From Rhodococcus sp. SMB37 (GTDB lineage Bacteria > Actinomycetota > Actinomycetes > Mycobacteriales > Mycobacteriaceae): 64,000 nucleotides of DNA. Both the position numbers and the translations under genes were made by a program. The DNA lies in assembly GCF_004345605.1 (NCBI RefSeq), contig NZ_SLVY01000006.1, positions 124,001 through 188,000 of the forward strand, read 5' to 3'. Below are positions 17,779 to 25,117 of the stretch, one piece after another; the first letter of the stretch is position 1, and every line of letters starts with the position of its first letter. Below the pieces are notes generated by a model. It ran no database searches. It saw only the letters and a program-made list of their open reading frames with translations, and had not been told where the DNA came from.

Positions 17779-18128
17779 GCCCCAAACGCGGGGATCGGGT
17801 CGCGCCGCCGGCTACGGGGTCGCTGTGGGATCTGAGATTTGCGACCAGCGAGGCCGCGAAAGGCTGGGACGAGCTGTGTCGACAGGCTGCGGCGAACACG
17901 TTGGTGGCGTACGAGGAGATGCGTCGCCGCGAGGTCGAGCAGGAACCGACGACGCGACATCACCAGTTGAAGGGCAGGCTCGCAACCGGAGTGCACAACG
18001 GACTCGAGATGGCGCAGTGGCAGTACGAGGTTACTGCTGGCGGCCGGATTTGGTACTTACTGGACATTGAGCGGCGCACTTTATGGCTGAAGTACGCAGG
18101 TACAGCTCACCCCAAGCACACCGAATGA
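17775..18128 (+). CDS. RelE/ParE-like toxin
   Basis: 117 residues. The core matches the RelE/ParE pattern: ATSEAAKGWDELCRQA helix, a KGRLATG loop, MAQWQYEVTAGGRIWYLLD and the closing strand TLWLKYAGTAHPKHTE. RelE relatives cleave ribosome-bound mRNA and ParE relatives poison gyrase; the sequence alone does not decide which. GTG start overlaps the antitoxin stop (GTGA). Confidence 0.75.
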   Translation: MSPKRGDRVAPPATGSLWDLRFATSEAAKGWDELCRQAAANTLVAYEEMRRREVEQEPTTRHHQLKGRLATGVHNGLEMAQWQYEVTAGGRIWYLLDIERRTLWLKYAGTAHPKHTE

Positions 18129-18218
18129 TCTGGCTGCACGTGGGCTGGCTGTTCATGCATTGAACGTCCTCGCTCGGCGAGGTCGAGGTTAGGGCGCAGT
18201 GGCGTTCGGAAATCTGTT

Positions 18219-18242
18219 GTGACATGGGAAGATGACACGTCT
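18219..18242 (+). repeat. 24-bp intergenic element, copy 3
   Basis: TGACATG, four bases, then GATGACACGTCTC. It lies 91 bp after the RelE-like stop. The other copies are at 523, 687, 19598, 23820, 41017, 41181 and 41259, all on this strand. Confidence 0.7.
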
Positions 18243-18308
18243 CACGCGGCGAACATCACCTCGCGCACGCCGCAACTGAGACTGGGATGCGCTTCCGCGA
18301 CCTGGGTT

Positions 18309-18324
18309 TATAGGTTTTCCTATA
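18309..18324 (+). promoter_or_regulatory. inverted repeat upstream of the HTH antitoxin
   Basis: TATAGG and CCTATA around TTTT form a 16-bp inverted repeat 50 bp before the ATG, a plausible autoregulatory operator overlapping a TATA-like -10. Confidence 0.5.
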
Positions 18325-18373
18325 CCCTGGTAGGTGGGATAGTCGACAGTGTGACGCCAGCAGGAGGTGCGCC

Positions 18374-18847
18374 ATGACGACGATGATGAACCCCGAGGAG
18401 CAACTCGTCGCTGATCTGGGCCGGGAAAAAGCCCGCGAAACCGCTGCGCACATCGCCTACCTGCGGCACCTGCGCCAGCTCCACGAGCGAGGTTTCACCC
18501 AAATGCGCCTGGCCAAGATCGTCGGCGTGAGCCAGCCGACGATCAGCGACATGCTGCGCCGCGCCCGCATCGACGCTCCCGACCTGCGACCCGGCACGCA
18601 TGGGGGAACCGCATACGAGATCGCCGCCCGCTACGCCGCCGGCGAGATCACATCCGCCACGATGATGCGCGAACTGACCGACTGGGAGTACGAACGCCCC
18701 GCGGAAGTAAATCCGTTCGAATGGGCTGACGGCGGAAACCCTGCCGTGGAAGGAAGTTTCACCATGCAGGTCGGACGTGCCTTGCGTGACGGGTTCCTCA
18801 TAGACGAGGACTACGACGCTCTGCTCGAGGCGCTGGCAGATCACTGA
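18374..18847 (+). CDS. helix-turn-helix antitoxin/regulator
   Basis: 157 residues. A helix-turn-helix spans about residues 38-62 (FTQMRLAKIVGVSQPTISDML), with the Q-P-T-I-S recognition helix of the Xre group. The C-terminal half is acidic and could bind a partner. A strong AGGAGGTGCGCC ribosome site precedes the ATG. The next gene begins three bases after the stop and is a zeta-like kinase fragment, so this was probably the antitoxin of that pair. Confidence 0.7.
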   Translation: MTTMMNPEEQLVADLGREKARETAAHIAYLRHLRQLHERGFTQMRLAKIVGVSQPTISDMLRRARIDAPDLRPGTHGGTAYEIAARYAAGEITSATMMRELTDWEYERPAEVNPFEWADGGNPAVEGSFTMQVGRALRDGFLIDEDYDALLEALADH

Positions 18848-18850
18848 CCT

Positions 18851-19489
18851 GTGCTCACTCCCCACGAGCGACGCCCGCCGTATCTACCTGGCGTCCCTCT
18901 CCACCGGAGACGGTCCGCTCCAACCCGATGCGCCCCATGCCACGGTGAACAATCGCCGCTGGTCCATCGCGAATCGACCGACTTTCTGTTCGCGGCCGCG
19001 CAGCGCGATGCCGTCGCCGACGGCGAGAACCTCATCATCGATGGCACTCTCGCGTGGAAGGGGCACGCCGAGCGGCTGCTCACCCACCTACAACACGCTG
19101 GGTACACGATCCACGTCGTCGATGTCGAAGCGCCGCAGCACGTGGCCGCGGAGCGGATCGTCACCCGATGGAGCCACGGAGTGCTGCGGGCATTGAGCGA
19201 TCCCGCCGACCTCGCCGCTCGACTCGGTGGTCGATGGGTGCCGGCCACCGCGGTCGATGCGTTGTTCACCGAGTTCCGCGAACCCGATCACCTACCGCTC
19301 CGCGGCCGATCCGTCACACAAGTTAATGCGCTCGAGGTGAGCGAGGCGCATACCGCGGTCGGGTGCTACGACCTGTATCGCACCGAAGATGCGGGCCACG
19401 GCGCCGACCACATCGAACGTCGTGAGCGACCGGCCGCCGACGGCGAATTGCTCGTGACATGGACAGCGAGCTCGACTCCGGTCGAGTAA
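18851..19489 (+). pseudogene. zeta-toxin/P-loop kinase-like gene lacking its P-loop
   Basis: From about residue 33 the frame encodes LVHRESTDFLFAAAQ, then DGENLIIDGTLAWKGHAERL and VEAPQHVAAERIVTRW, the middle of zeta-toxin-like P-loop kinases (the HRES/EESS element and the DGT strand). No GxGKS P-loop precedes it: the preceding sequence ends at the antitoxin stop, and the first 30 residues (Arg/Pro-rich) look out of frame, whereas another frame there reads SDARRIYLASLSTG. A deletion plus frameshift is the simplest reading, so the kinase should be inactive. Confidence 0.6.
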
Positions 19490-19597
19490 CTCAGTGCCCT
19501 CGGCATCGCCGACCCGCGCATCCAGGGGTTCCGTGTGCGAGCGCCCGTGCTCCGTCGACGCTGGAGCGCGGGCGCGGCGTGAGCATGCAACATGCTC

Positions 19598-19621
19598 TGA
19601 CCTGGTGAGAAGGTACGTCCC
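19598..19621 (+). repeat. 24-bp intergenic element, copy 4 (divergent)
   Basis: TGACCTG, four bases, then GAAGGTACGTCCC: the least conserved copy, between the kinase remnant and the AlpA-like gene. Confidence 0.5.
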
Positions 19622-19631
19622 GGCCGAGTCG

Positions 19632-19901
19632 TTACTCGGTGGTGCTCGGTTGGTCGGCTGCCTTGGTGCGCCGGCGTGGCTTCCGTAGGTCGGTGCGTGC
19701 GCCGCGGCCTGGCCGGTTGCGGGCCCATTCGACGATCTCGCTGCGCTTCCACAAGGGGGTGCTGCCGATCTTCTCGACCGGTTTGGGGGCGTGGCCGCGG
19801 TTGACGTACGCGTGGAAGGTCACCGGCTTGATCTCGTCGCCGGTTTCTTCTTTGAGCAGGTCCACGCACTGCTGTGCCGTGAGGCGGTTCGGGTTCGCCA
19901 T
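19632..19901 (-). CDS. AlpA/excisionase-like helix-turn-helix protein
   Basis: 89 residues. The motif LTAQQCVDLLKEETGDEIKPVTFHAYVNRGHAPKPVEKIGSTPLWKRSEIVEWARNRPG is the MerR-like winged helix of AlpA/Xis proteins, with the Trp-Arg-Ser-Glu-Ile wing and a basic tail. Such proteins act as excisionases or transcriptional activators on mobile elements. GAAAGG precedes the ATG. It is transcribed away from the gene at 20091, and the 190 bp between them carry related promoter elements on both strands. Confidence 0.8.
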   Translation of the reverse strand: MANPNRLTAQQCVDLLKEETGDEIKPVTFHAYVNRGHAPKPVEKIGSTPLWKRSEIVEWARNRPGRGARTDLRKPRRRTKAADQPSTTE

Positions 19902-19963
19902 CGCTACTGGCCTTTCGTGTCTCGGGCACGGCCGTCGTGGTGTGCCGGGGTTCGGTCCCTGAA

Positions 19964-20000
19964 ACTTTACATATCAGTATTGCTTTGTGGAAACGTGCGT
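19964..20000 (-). promoter_or_regulatory. probable promoter of the AlpA-like gene
   Basis: On this strand CAATACTGATATG is followed by TAAAGT, matching the downstream half of the promoter/operator at 20025-20054 (GATATTG-TAAAGT). The two divergent promoters may share one regulator. Confidence 0.4.
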
Positions 20001-20024
20001 GTGCATCTCGAACAACATCCGGGG

Positions 20025-20054
20025 TTGCAACAATACAATTAGATATTGTAAAGT
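20025..20054 (+). promoter_or_regulatory. conserved promoter/operator, copy 1
   Basis: TTGCAA, an 18-bp spacer (CAATACAATTAGATATTG) and TAAAGT. The spacer contains the inverted repeat TACAAT/ATTGTA. The same layout recurs at 23879-23908 and 41289-41318. It precedes the membrane-protein gene at 20091. Confidence 0.65.
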
Positions 20055-20090
20055 AGGAATCGGAAGAACAGCCACGGGAAGGGAAACCGA

Positions 20091-20672
20091 ATGTCGATCA
20101 TCATCGTTATCGCGGCACTCGCACTGGCAGCACTGCTCATCTGGACGATCGGCGCCCCCATCGCCCGCATCGGTGGCGCCCTGCTGACGATCGCCTCGCT
20201 GATCTGCATCATCTCCGGTGACTCCATCGCCACCCGCGCCCCGCTGCTCATCGCCGGTGTGGCGCTGTGGCTGGCCGGACACTTCCTGGCCGCCTACAAG
20301 AACCGGGTCTGGTCCTCACGCCTGGCCGAGGGCATCGTCACCCGCACACCGCTGCGCTACCTCGACCCGGTGAGCGGCCGCGAGCACCGCCAGGCGCGCC
20401 GCGCTGCCACGGGCGACAAGCCGAAGCCGAGCACAGGCCGGACCCTGGTCGACGACTTCGCGCAGTGGGAACGCGAACTCGCCGCTGACGCCGCGCCTGC
20501 CGCACCGGCCCCGACCTGCCGCCCCGTGGCGAAACGCGTCCCCGCGCGCCCTGCCGGTAAGTCCCGCGGCGCCGTGTACGGCACGCGCGCCGCCAAGGCC
20601 GCCGCCAACCTCGCCGTCCGCAAAGTCCCTGGGGCCCGCGCCGCGCGCTCGGCCTGGCGGTTCGTCAGCTGA
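20091..20672 (+). CDS. membrane protein with basic cytoplasmic tail
   Basis: 193 residues. Two to three hydrophobic segments fill residues 1-75 (IIIVIAALALAALLIWTIG, IARIGGALLTIASLICIISG, APLLIAGVALWLAGHFLA); the remaining 120 residues are basic and Ala/Pro/Arg-rich. No family recognised. The ribosome site GGGAAGGGAAA is strong. The promoter it uses is shared with the genes at 23946 and 41390, so it probably belongs to a plasmid-wide regulon. Confidence 0.75.
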   Translation: MSIIIVIAALALAALLIWTIGAPIARIGGALLTIASLICIISGDSIATRAPLLIAGVALWLAGHFLAAYKNRVWSSRLAEGIVTRTPLRYLDPVSGREHRQARRAATGDKPKPSTGRTLVDDFAQWERELAADAAPAAPAPTCRPVAKRVPARPAGKSRGAVYGTRAAKAAANLAVRKVPGARAARSAWRFVS

Positions 20673-20728
20673 CCCGCAACCCCGACCTTCTGACCTGCAC
20701 AACATCGACTCGAAAGGACGGACCGCCC

Positions 20729-21751
20729 ATGTCCGCACTGACCATTACCCACTCGCATACCGACGGGACTCTCATCGACGGCACCACCAAGAACGATGGC
20801 TCCGGCGAGGTCCTGAAGGCCAACCGCTGGCGCTGGTCCCGCAACTTGGGTTCCTGGTACATCCCGCAGTCCCGCGACCGCCGCGCCAAGCTGGCCCAGA
20901 TCAACGCCACCGCCTCCGCGCTGCGCGCCGCAGGCTTCTCCGTCGACCTCGACATCAACGACGACTACCGCACCACCGCGCAAGTCGAAGCCGATAAGAT
21001 CGCCCGCCAGGCCAGCCGTGTCGACGCTCTGGGCGCCAAGGCCGAGCGCAAGGCCGGCGCCGCCGAATCCGCCTGGGCCGCCGACCAGGCCGCCCATGAG
21101 GCGTTGCCCGAAGGCGGCGAGCCGATCAAAATCGGTCACAGCAGCGAGGCCCGCCATCGCCGCGCGGTGGAGAAGTCCTGGAGCACGCTCGGCAACGCCG
21201 TGGTATCCGAGCGTGAGGCCGCCGCCGCGCGGGGCCGCGCCGATGCTGCCGCGAAGACCACGCAGGCGCGCTATGCCCCGGTCACTGTGGCCCGGCGGAT
21301 CGACAAGCTCACCGCCGAGCTGCGGCGCCTCGAACGTGACCGTGACGGCTACAGCCGCACGCTGCACACCAACGCGCAGACCGGGCAGAAGTACGTCGAG
21401 ACCCACGAACCGGCGACCGGCAGCTACCGCGATCGGGTACTTGCCGAGATCGAGCACACCGCCGACGAACTCGCCTACTGGGAAGGTGTACGCGCGGCGC
21501 AGCTCGCCGAGGGCGGCGCCACCGCCTACAGCCGCGAGGTCGTCGCCAAGGGCGATCTGGTCCGCTATGCCGGGCATCACCACCGGGTGCTGAGAGTCAA
21601 TGCGAAGTCGGTGACCATCGGCTCGATCGTCGGCGGTTCGTGGACAGATCGCGTCCCCTACAGCGAGATCCGCGGGCTGCGTGACGCCGACGGTCATGTG
21701 GTGCGCATCGTCGACGGCGCGCGGGTGATCGACACCGACACCGCTGCCTGA
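20729..21751 (+). CDS. DUF3560 domain protein
   Basis: 340 residues. The N-terminal 90 residues (THSHTDGTLIDGTTKNDGSGEVLK, then WRWSRNLGSWYIPQSRDR) are the DUF3560 signature common on actinobacterial plasmids and phages. Residues 90-260 are Ala-rich, helical and charged (coiled-coil-like). The C-terminus is a small beta domain (GDLVRYAGHHHRVLRVNAKSVTIG). Function unknown; family members accompany plasmid maintenance genes. CGAAAGGAC precedes the ATG. Confidence 0.85.
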   Translation: MSALTITHSHTDGTLIDGTTKNDGSGEVLKANRWRWSRNLGSWYIPQSRDRRAKLAQINATASALRAAGFSVDLDINDDYRTTAQVEADKIARQASRVDALGAKAERKAGAAESAWAADQAAHEALPEGGEPIKIGHSSEARHRRAVEKSWSTLGNAVVSEREAAAARGRADAAAKTTQARYAPVTVARRIDKLTAELRRLERDRDGYSRTLHTNAQTGQKYVETHEPATGSYRDRVLAEIEHTADELAYWEGVRAAQLAEGGATAYSREVVAKGDLVRYAGHHHRVLRVNAKSVTIGSIVGGSWTDRVPYSEIRGLRDADGHVVRIVDGARVIDTDTAA

Positions 21752-21806
21752 CCTGCATGTTCTCCTGGGGTGCTCGGTTACACCGAGCGCCCCGGAAGGA
21801 ACTGCC

Positions 21807-22007
21807 CTGCGCGTCGACGGATTCACCGGCGCCGGCCACCTCGGTGCCCGCGCGGTGTGCACCGTCATCGGATCCCATGACACCGACACCGGGCAGGCCA
21901 CCGAACCCGGCCGCGTCGTGTCGATCAACATCGACAGCCTGCACACCACCGCCGGTGGCCGCGGCTACCGCCTCGCCGCCGTGGCTGATCCGCGTCCCTC
22001 GCGCTGA
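21807..22007 (+). CDS. 66-residue protein with probable CTG start
   Basis: The frame from CTG at 21807 to TGA at 22005-22007 encodes a well-formed 66-residue protein (LRVDGFTGAGHLGARAVC, then GRVVSINIDSLHTTAGGRGY). GC3 is high and GGAAGGA lies six bases before the CTG, yet no ATG, GTG or TTG occurs in frame between the previous stop and this point. The stop overlaps the ATG at 22007 (TGATG). No family recognised. Confidence 0.55.
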   Translation: MRVDGFTGAGHLGARAVCTVIGSHDTDTGQATEPGRVVSINIDSLHTTAGGRGYRLAAVADPRPSR

Positions 22008-22063
22008 TGTCGGAGCCGTCCACCATGATCGAGAGCCGAGGAGGAGGAGGAGGAGGAGGGATC

Positions 22064-22699
22064 ATGTCGTTGCCGATGCTGTCCCCGCGCGAGTGGGCCG
22101 CGGCCGTGCTCGCCGACGAGGCGGCGTGCATCCTCGATGTCGAGACGTCAGGGCTCGAAGGTTCGATCATCGAGGTCGCGGTCATCGACGCCGCGAGCGG
22201 CGCGGTCCTGCTCGACACCCTCGTCGACTGCGGCCCGGTGCAGATCGAACCCGACGCGCACGCGGTTCATGGCATCACCGCCGCCGATCTGGTTGGTGCG
22301 CCGCGCTGGCCGGAGGTGTTCGCGCAACTGGACGCGATCACCTCCGGGCGTCTGGTGTTGGCGTACAACGCCTCGTTCGATCAGGGCCGTGTCCTGCAGG
22401 ACTGTTACCGGTCGGGTATCGACCCCGGCCATCTCGCCGAGGCGTCCCGGTGGCAGTGCGTGATGGCGCGTCGCTGTGAAGCGCTCGGGCTCGGGGCAGA
22501 GGGGCGTGTGAGGCTCGGGGGCGGTCACCGCGCGCTCGCCGACGTGCGCGCGACCCGCGCGCTGGTGCAGCTGCTCGCTGCGGGACGTGCCGACACCGCC
22601 GGGCTGGCCGCGCTCGCGCACCGCGCTGCCGACGAAGAACGCATGAACGATGACCAGATAACCGCAGTGCACCTCGACGAAACTCGAGCCGCGCGATGA
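22064..22699 (+). CDS. DnaQ-like 3'-5' exonuclease (DEDDh)
   Basis: 211 residues. The exonuclease motifs are complete: ExoI ILDVETSGLEGSIIEVAVID (Asp and Glu), the HAVHGIT strand, ExoII LAYNASFDQGRVL (Asp) and ExoIII GGGHRALADVRATRAL (His and Asp, DEDDh type). Stand-alone proteins of this type trim DNA or RNA 3' ends. The upstream ATG at 22007 would add a poly-Gly peptide encoded by a (GGA)n run; that run is instead an exceptional Shine-Dalgarno tract, so ATG at 22064 is preferred. Confidence 0.85.
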   Translation: MSLPMLSPREWAAAVLADEAACILDVETSGLEGSIIEVAVIDAASGAVLLDTLVDCGPVQIEPDAHAVHGITAADLVGAPRWPEVFAQLDAITSGRLVLAYNASFDQGRVLQDCYRSGIDPGHLAEASRWQCVMARRCEALGLGAEGRVRLGGGHRALADVRATRALVQLLAAGRADTAGLAALAHRAADEERMNDDQITAVHLDETRAAR

Positions 22700-22756
22700 C
22701 ACCACTCGGAATCCGGGCCGACTCCGTCATGGTGATTGGCGAACCGCGTCGTTACC

Positions 22757-22853
22757 CTGGGGATGCACAACTGGCGCAGGTGGGCAACCACCGGGGAGTG
22801 CGAGCAGAGTAGACATCGACCGCCTGGGTGTCCTCTCGATTCGATCGAGAGGA
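22757..22853 (+). ncRNA. ZTP (pfl) riboswitch upstream of folD
   Basis: The aptamer core is recognisable: GCAC (22765-22768), AACTGGCG, then GGTGGGCAACCACCGGGGA and GTGC (22798-22801) closing the first stem, a variable linker, and ACCGCCTGGGTG (22819-22830) for the second domain and pseudoknot. It is followed by a perfect hairpin TCCTCTCGAT/ATCGAGAGGA (22831-22853) that traps the folD ribosome site AGAGGA. ZTP binding would be expected to free the site, inducing FolD when 10-formyl-tetrahydrofolate runs short. The assignment is by eye against the known pfl consensus. Confidence 0.85.
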
Positions 22854-22859
22854 CCGACC

Positions 22860-23705
22860 TTGACCGCACAGATCATCGACGGGCGCGCCGTTGCGGCGAC
22901 GCTGCTGGGAACCATCGCCCGCGACACTGCACACTTCACCGAAACCCATGGCCGTCGCCCATGCCTTGCCGCTGTGCTGGTCGGTGACGATCCTGCCTCG
23001 CACACGTACGTGCGCATGAAGCGCACCCGGTGCGCCGAGGTGGGGATGGACTCGCGCTACATCGAACTCCCGACAACCACCACCACAGCGTCCCTCGTCG
23101 CCGAAATCTCAGTGCTTTCTGCAGATCCGACTGTGGACGGGATCTTGTTGCAGCATCCGGTTCCGGACCACATCGACGAACGCGCCGCGTTCGAGTCGAT
23201 CGCGCCGGGCAAGGACGTCGACGGTGTCACTATGCACAGTTTCGCCGCGATGGCCTTCGGTGGGACGGGATTCCATTCCTGCACGCCCGGTGGGATTCTT
23301 CGCCTCCTCGATGCCTACGACGTCCCGCTCGCCGGTCGGCGCGCGGTGGTGGTGGGCCGCAGCCCGATCCTCGGAAAGCCGGTGGGCATGCTGCTGCTGG
23401 CCCGGGATGCGACCGTCACCTATTGCCATTCGCGTACACGTGACGTGGCCGATCACGTGCGGGACGCGGACATCGTCGTCGCCGCAGTCGGCCGGCCCGA
23501 GCTGATTCGCGGTGAGTGGATCAAAGAGGGCGCGGTGGTCATGGATGCCGGATACAACCCGGGCAACGTCGGGGATGTCGAGTACGCAGGTGCAGCCGAG
23601 CGGGCCCGACTGATTACCCCGGTGCCCGGTGGTGTGGGGCCGATGAAGATCGCGGTACTCCTCGAGCAGACTCTCGCCGCCGCACAGTCGGCTCACTCCG
23701 GCTAG
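22860..23705 (+). CDS. folD: FolD: methylene-THF dehydrogenase / methenyl-THF cyclohydrolase
   Basis: 281 residues, the usual FolD length. It interconverts 5,10-methylene-, methenyl- and 10-formyl-tetrahydrofolate with NADP. Visible signatures are YVRMKRTRCAEVG (catalytic Lys and Tyr), DGILLQHPVPDHI, PGKDVDGVTMHSF and the Rossmann part VVVGRSPILGKPVGMLL, ending in TPVPGGVGPMKIAVLLEQT. TTG at 22860 follows AGAGGACCGACC, which lies in the riboswitch expression hairpin. A folate enzyme on accessory DNA with its own ZTP control may supplement a chromosomal copy or relieve antifolate stress. Confidence 0.95.
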   Translation: MTAQIIDGRAVAATLLGTIARDTAHFTETHGRRPCLAAVLVGDDPASHTYVRMKRTRCAEVGMDSRYIELPTTTTTASLVAEISVLSADPTVDGILLQHPVPDHIDERAAFESIAPGKDVDGVTMHSFAAMAFGGTGFHSCTPGGILRLLDAYDVPLAGRRAVVVGRSPILGKPVGMLLLARDATVTYCHSRTRDVADHVRDADIVVAAVGRPELIRGEWIKEGAVVMDAGYNPGNVGDVEYAGAAERARLITPVPGGVGPMKIAVLLEQTLAAAQSAHSG

Positions 23706-23819
23706 TCGACATGCCGATGCCGTTGGGTGGTAAGTCGACCTGATCGCTTGGTGCCGGGTATCGAGTCGCGCGCTCGGTACCCGGCATTCTCGTCGAATTC
23801 GGCGTCCTCGAAGGCGCTG

Positions 23820-23843
23820 TGACGTGCGCGGATGGCACGTCCC
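23820..23843 (+). repeat. 24-bp intergenic element, copy 5
   Basis: TGACGTG, four bases, then GATGGCACGTCCC. It lies between the folD stop and the promoter at 23879; nothing else was seen in 23706-23878. Confidence 0.6.
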
Positions 23844-23878
23844 GCGCGAAGTCATCGCGGCATACCCAGCTTCTGGGG

Positions 23879-23908
23879 TTGCAACATTACAAATAAGACT
23901 TGTATAGT
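23879..23908 (+). promoter_or_regulatory. conserved promoter/operator, copy 2
   Basis: TTGCAA, an 18-bp spacer with TACAA and TTG, then TATAGT. The GGGG immediately upstream is shared with copy 1. It drives the 70-residue gene at 23946. Confidence 0.65.
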
Positions 23909-23945
23909 TACCACTGTCGGAAAACATCGTACGAAGGAGCAGGAC

Positions 23946-24158
23946 ATGTCGAATACCTCTGTTGCAGAACTCGTTACCTACACCATTACCGGAACGCCGG
24001 TGCGCGCTGAGATCGTCGAGGTACTCGGATACCGCACCGATTTCTTCGGTGGCAGGGTCGCCGACGTGCGCCTGACCGATGGCACCGTCGCCCGGCACGT
24101 GGACCTCCTCGATATCGAGGGGGGCGCCGCCGCGCGCGGCGTACTCGCTGCCGCCTGA
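23946..24158 (+). CDS. 70-residue hypothetical protein under the conserved promoter
   Basis: A small beta-rich protein (TYTITGTPVRAEIVEVLGYR, then GGRVADVRLTDGTVARHVD) of no recognised family. The ribosome site AAGGAG lies six bases before the ATG. Its promoter is one of three near-identical copies in the window. It is followed 46 bp later by another rightward gene, probably in the same transcript. Confidence 0.7.
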   Translation: MSNTSVAELVTYTITGTPVRAEIVEVLGYRTDFFGGRVADVRLTDGTVARHVDLLDIEGGAAARGVLAAA

Positions 24159-24203
24159 CCGTTGCCGCATTCGAATCCCTCACTCCAGCACAGGAGGACA
24201 TCC

Positions 24204-24683
24204 ATGACTGCATCCATCACCGCGCTGCCCGCCGGTGTCGCTGCCGAGGTCGACGGGGCCGCCGCGCTCGTCGTCGGCTACCTCCACGCCTTCCCGCGTC
24301 ATCCGCAGCGCGGCGCGCTGGTGCAGCCTTTCGGCGGCGCGCAGACGTCGGTCTCGGAGACCGGGGTGATCGGCGTACCGCTCTATGCGCTCGTCTCGGT
24401 CGACTGGGCCACCGAAGTGACCACTATCGAACCGGGTGGCCGCACGCGCACGGTGTTCGCGACCGGGTGGCCGGGCACCCCACAAGGGACCACCTGGTAC
24501 CTGTATCCGGCCGAACACCACGCGGATCTGGGCATCTACGTGCTCGATACCGAGGCCCGGTACGCCGCGAGCGGGCGCGCCGCCGAGGTGCCCGCGCGGG
24601 TGCGTGAGTCGGTCCGGTCGTGGGGCTTCGGCGGCGACGAGGGTGTCCCGGCTCGTGTGGCGGTGCACAACTTCGCGCTGTAG
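24204..24683 (+). CDS. hypothetical protein
   Basis: 159 residues, no recognised family. It is a compact, acidic, probably beta-rich soluble protein (ALVSVDWATEVTTIEPGGR, GTTWYLYPAEHHADLGIYVL) without signal peptide or membrane segment. CAGGAGGACATCC is a strong ribosome site. Codon use matches neighbouring plasmid genes. Confidence 0.75.
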   Translation: MTASITALPAGVAAEVDGAAALVVGYLHAFPRHPQRGALVQPFGGAQTSVSETGVIGVPLYALVSVDWATEVTTIEPGGRTRTVFATGWPGTPQGTTWYLYPAEHHADLGIYVLDTEARYAASGRAAEVPARVRESVRSWGFGGDEGVPARVAVHNFAL

Positions 24684-24725
24684 CGCAGGCGAATGCGCTG
24701 GTCATCGCCTCGACCACATCCTGAA

Positions 24726-24774
24726 GTTGTCGAATGACAACTTAAAACGTACTATAAAGTTGTCAGATAACAAC
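24726..24774 (+). promoter_or_regulatory. tandem operators upstream of the HicA-like toxin
   Basis: Two 16-bp inverted repeats of the form GTTGTC-N4-GACAAC or ATAACAAC lie at 24726-24741 and 24759-24774, centres 33 bp (about three helical turns) apart, with TATAAAGT between them as a probable -10. Two same-face dimer sites suggest cooperative repression. Confidence 0.6.
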
Positions 24775-24788
24775 TGAGGTGGAAGAAT

Positions 24789-25010
24789 TTGGGCAAGCAC
24801 AAGGGAATCGACAAGGACACCCGCGCAGTCCTGGCCGCACTCGAGGAGGCAGGCTTCGTGATTCGCCGAGCGAAGAGCGGCCACCCGATGGTCTACAAGG
24901 ACGACGTGCTGATCAGCACGTTCTCGGGTACCGCGAGCGATCGGCGTGCCTTCCTCAACTCCCTCGCGCCGCTCAAACGCGCGGGATTCCAGTGGCCGCC
25001 GCGCCGCTGA
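24789..25010 (+). CDS. HicA-like toxin
   Basis: 73 residues, TTG start after GAGGTGGAAG. The pattern KDTRAVLAALEEAGFVIRR, SGHPMVYKDDVLISTFSGT, then LAPLKRAGFQWP fits HicA mRNA interferases: a short dsRNA-binding-like fold with the catalytic His in a G/S-H-P context. HicA is usually paired with HicB; no classical HicB follows, but the next gene encodes a protein with a C-terminal helix-turn-helix that could be the partner. A hairpin separates them, so separate transcription is also possible. Confidence 0.6.
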   Translation: MGKHKGIDKDTRAVLAALEEAGFVIRRAKSGHPMVYKDDVLISTFSGTASDRRAFLNSLAPLKRAGFQWPPRR

Positions 25011-25020
25011 GATCGACAAA

Positions 25021-25051
25021 GGGCCGGGGGTGCTGGAATCACCCCCGGCCC
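25021..25051 (+). terminator. 12-bp-stem GC hairpin after the HicA-like gene
   Basis: GGGCCGGGGGTG (25021-25032) pairs perfectly with CACCCCCGGCCC (25040-25051) around a 7-base loop, 11 bp after the stop codon. There is no clear T-run, so it may attenuate or be factor-dependent. Confidence 0.65.
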
Positions 25052-25117
25052 GATCCCATTGTCCACCACCACAGCCACCCGACCCGACAGCCAGCACAGA
25101 GAAAGGACTACCGCGCC

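Noticed and set aside
20357-21949. 530-codon open frame opposite the DUF3560 gene.
   Set aside because: Antisense shadow of a gene with clear family features.
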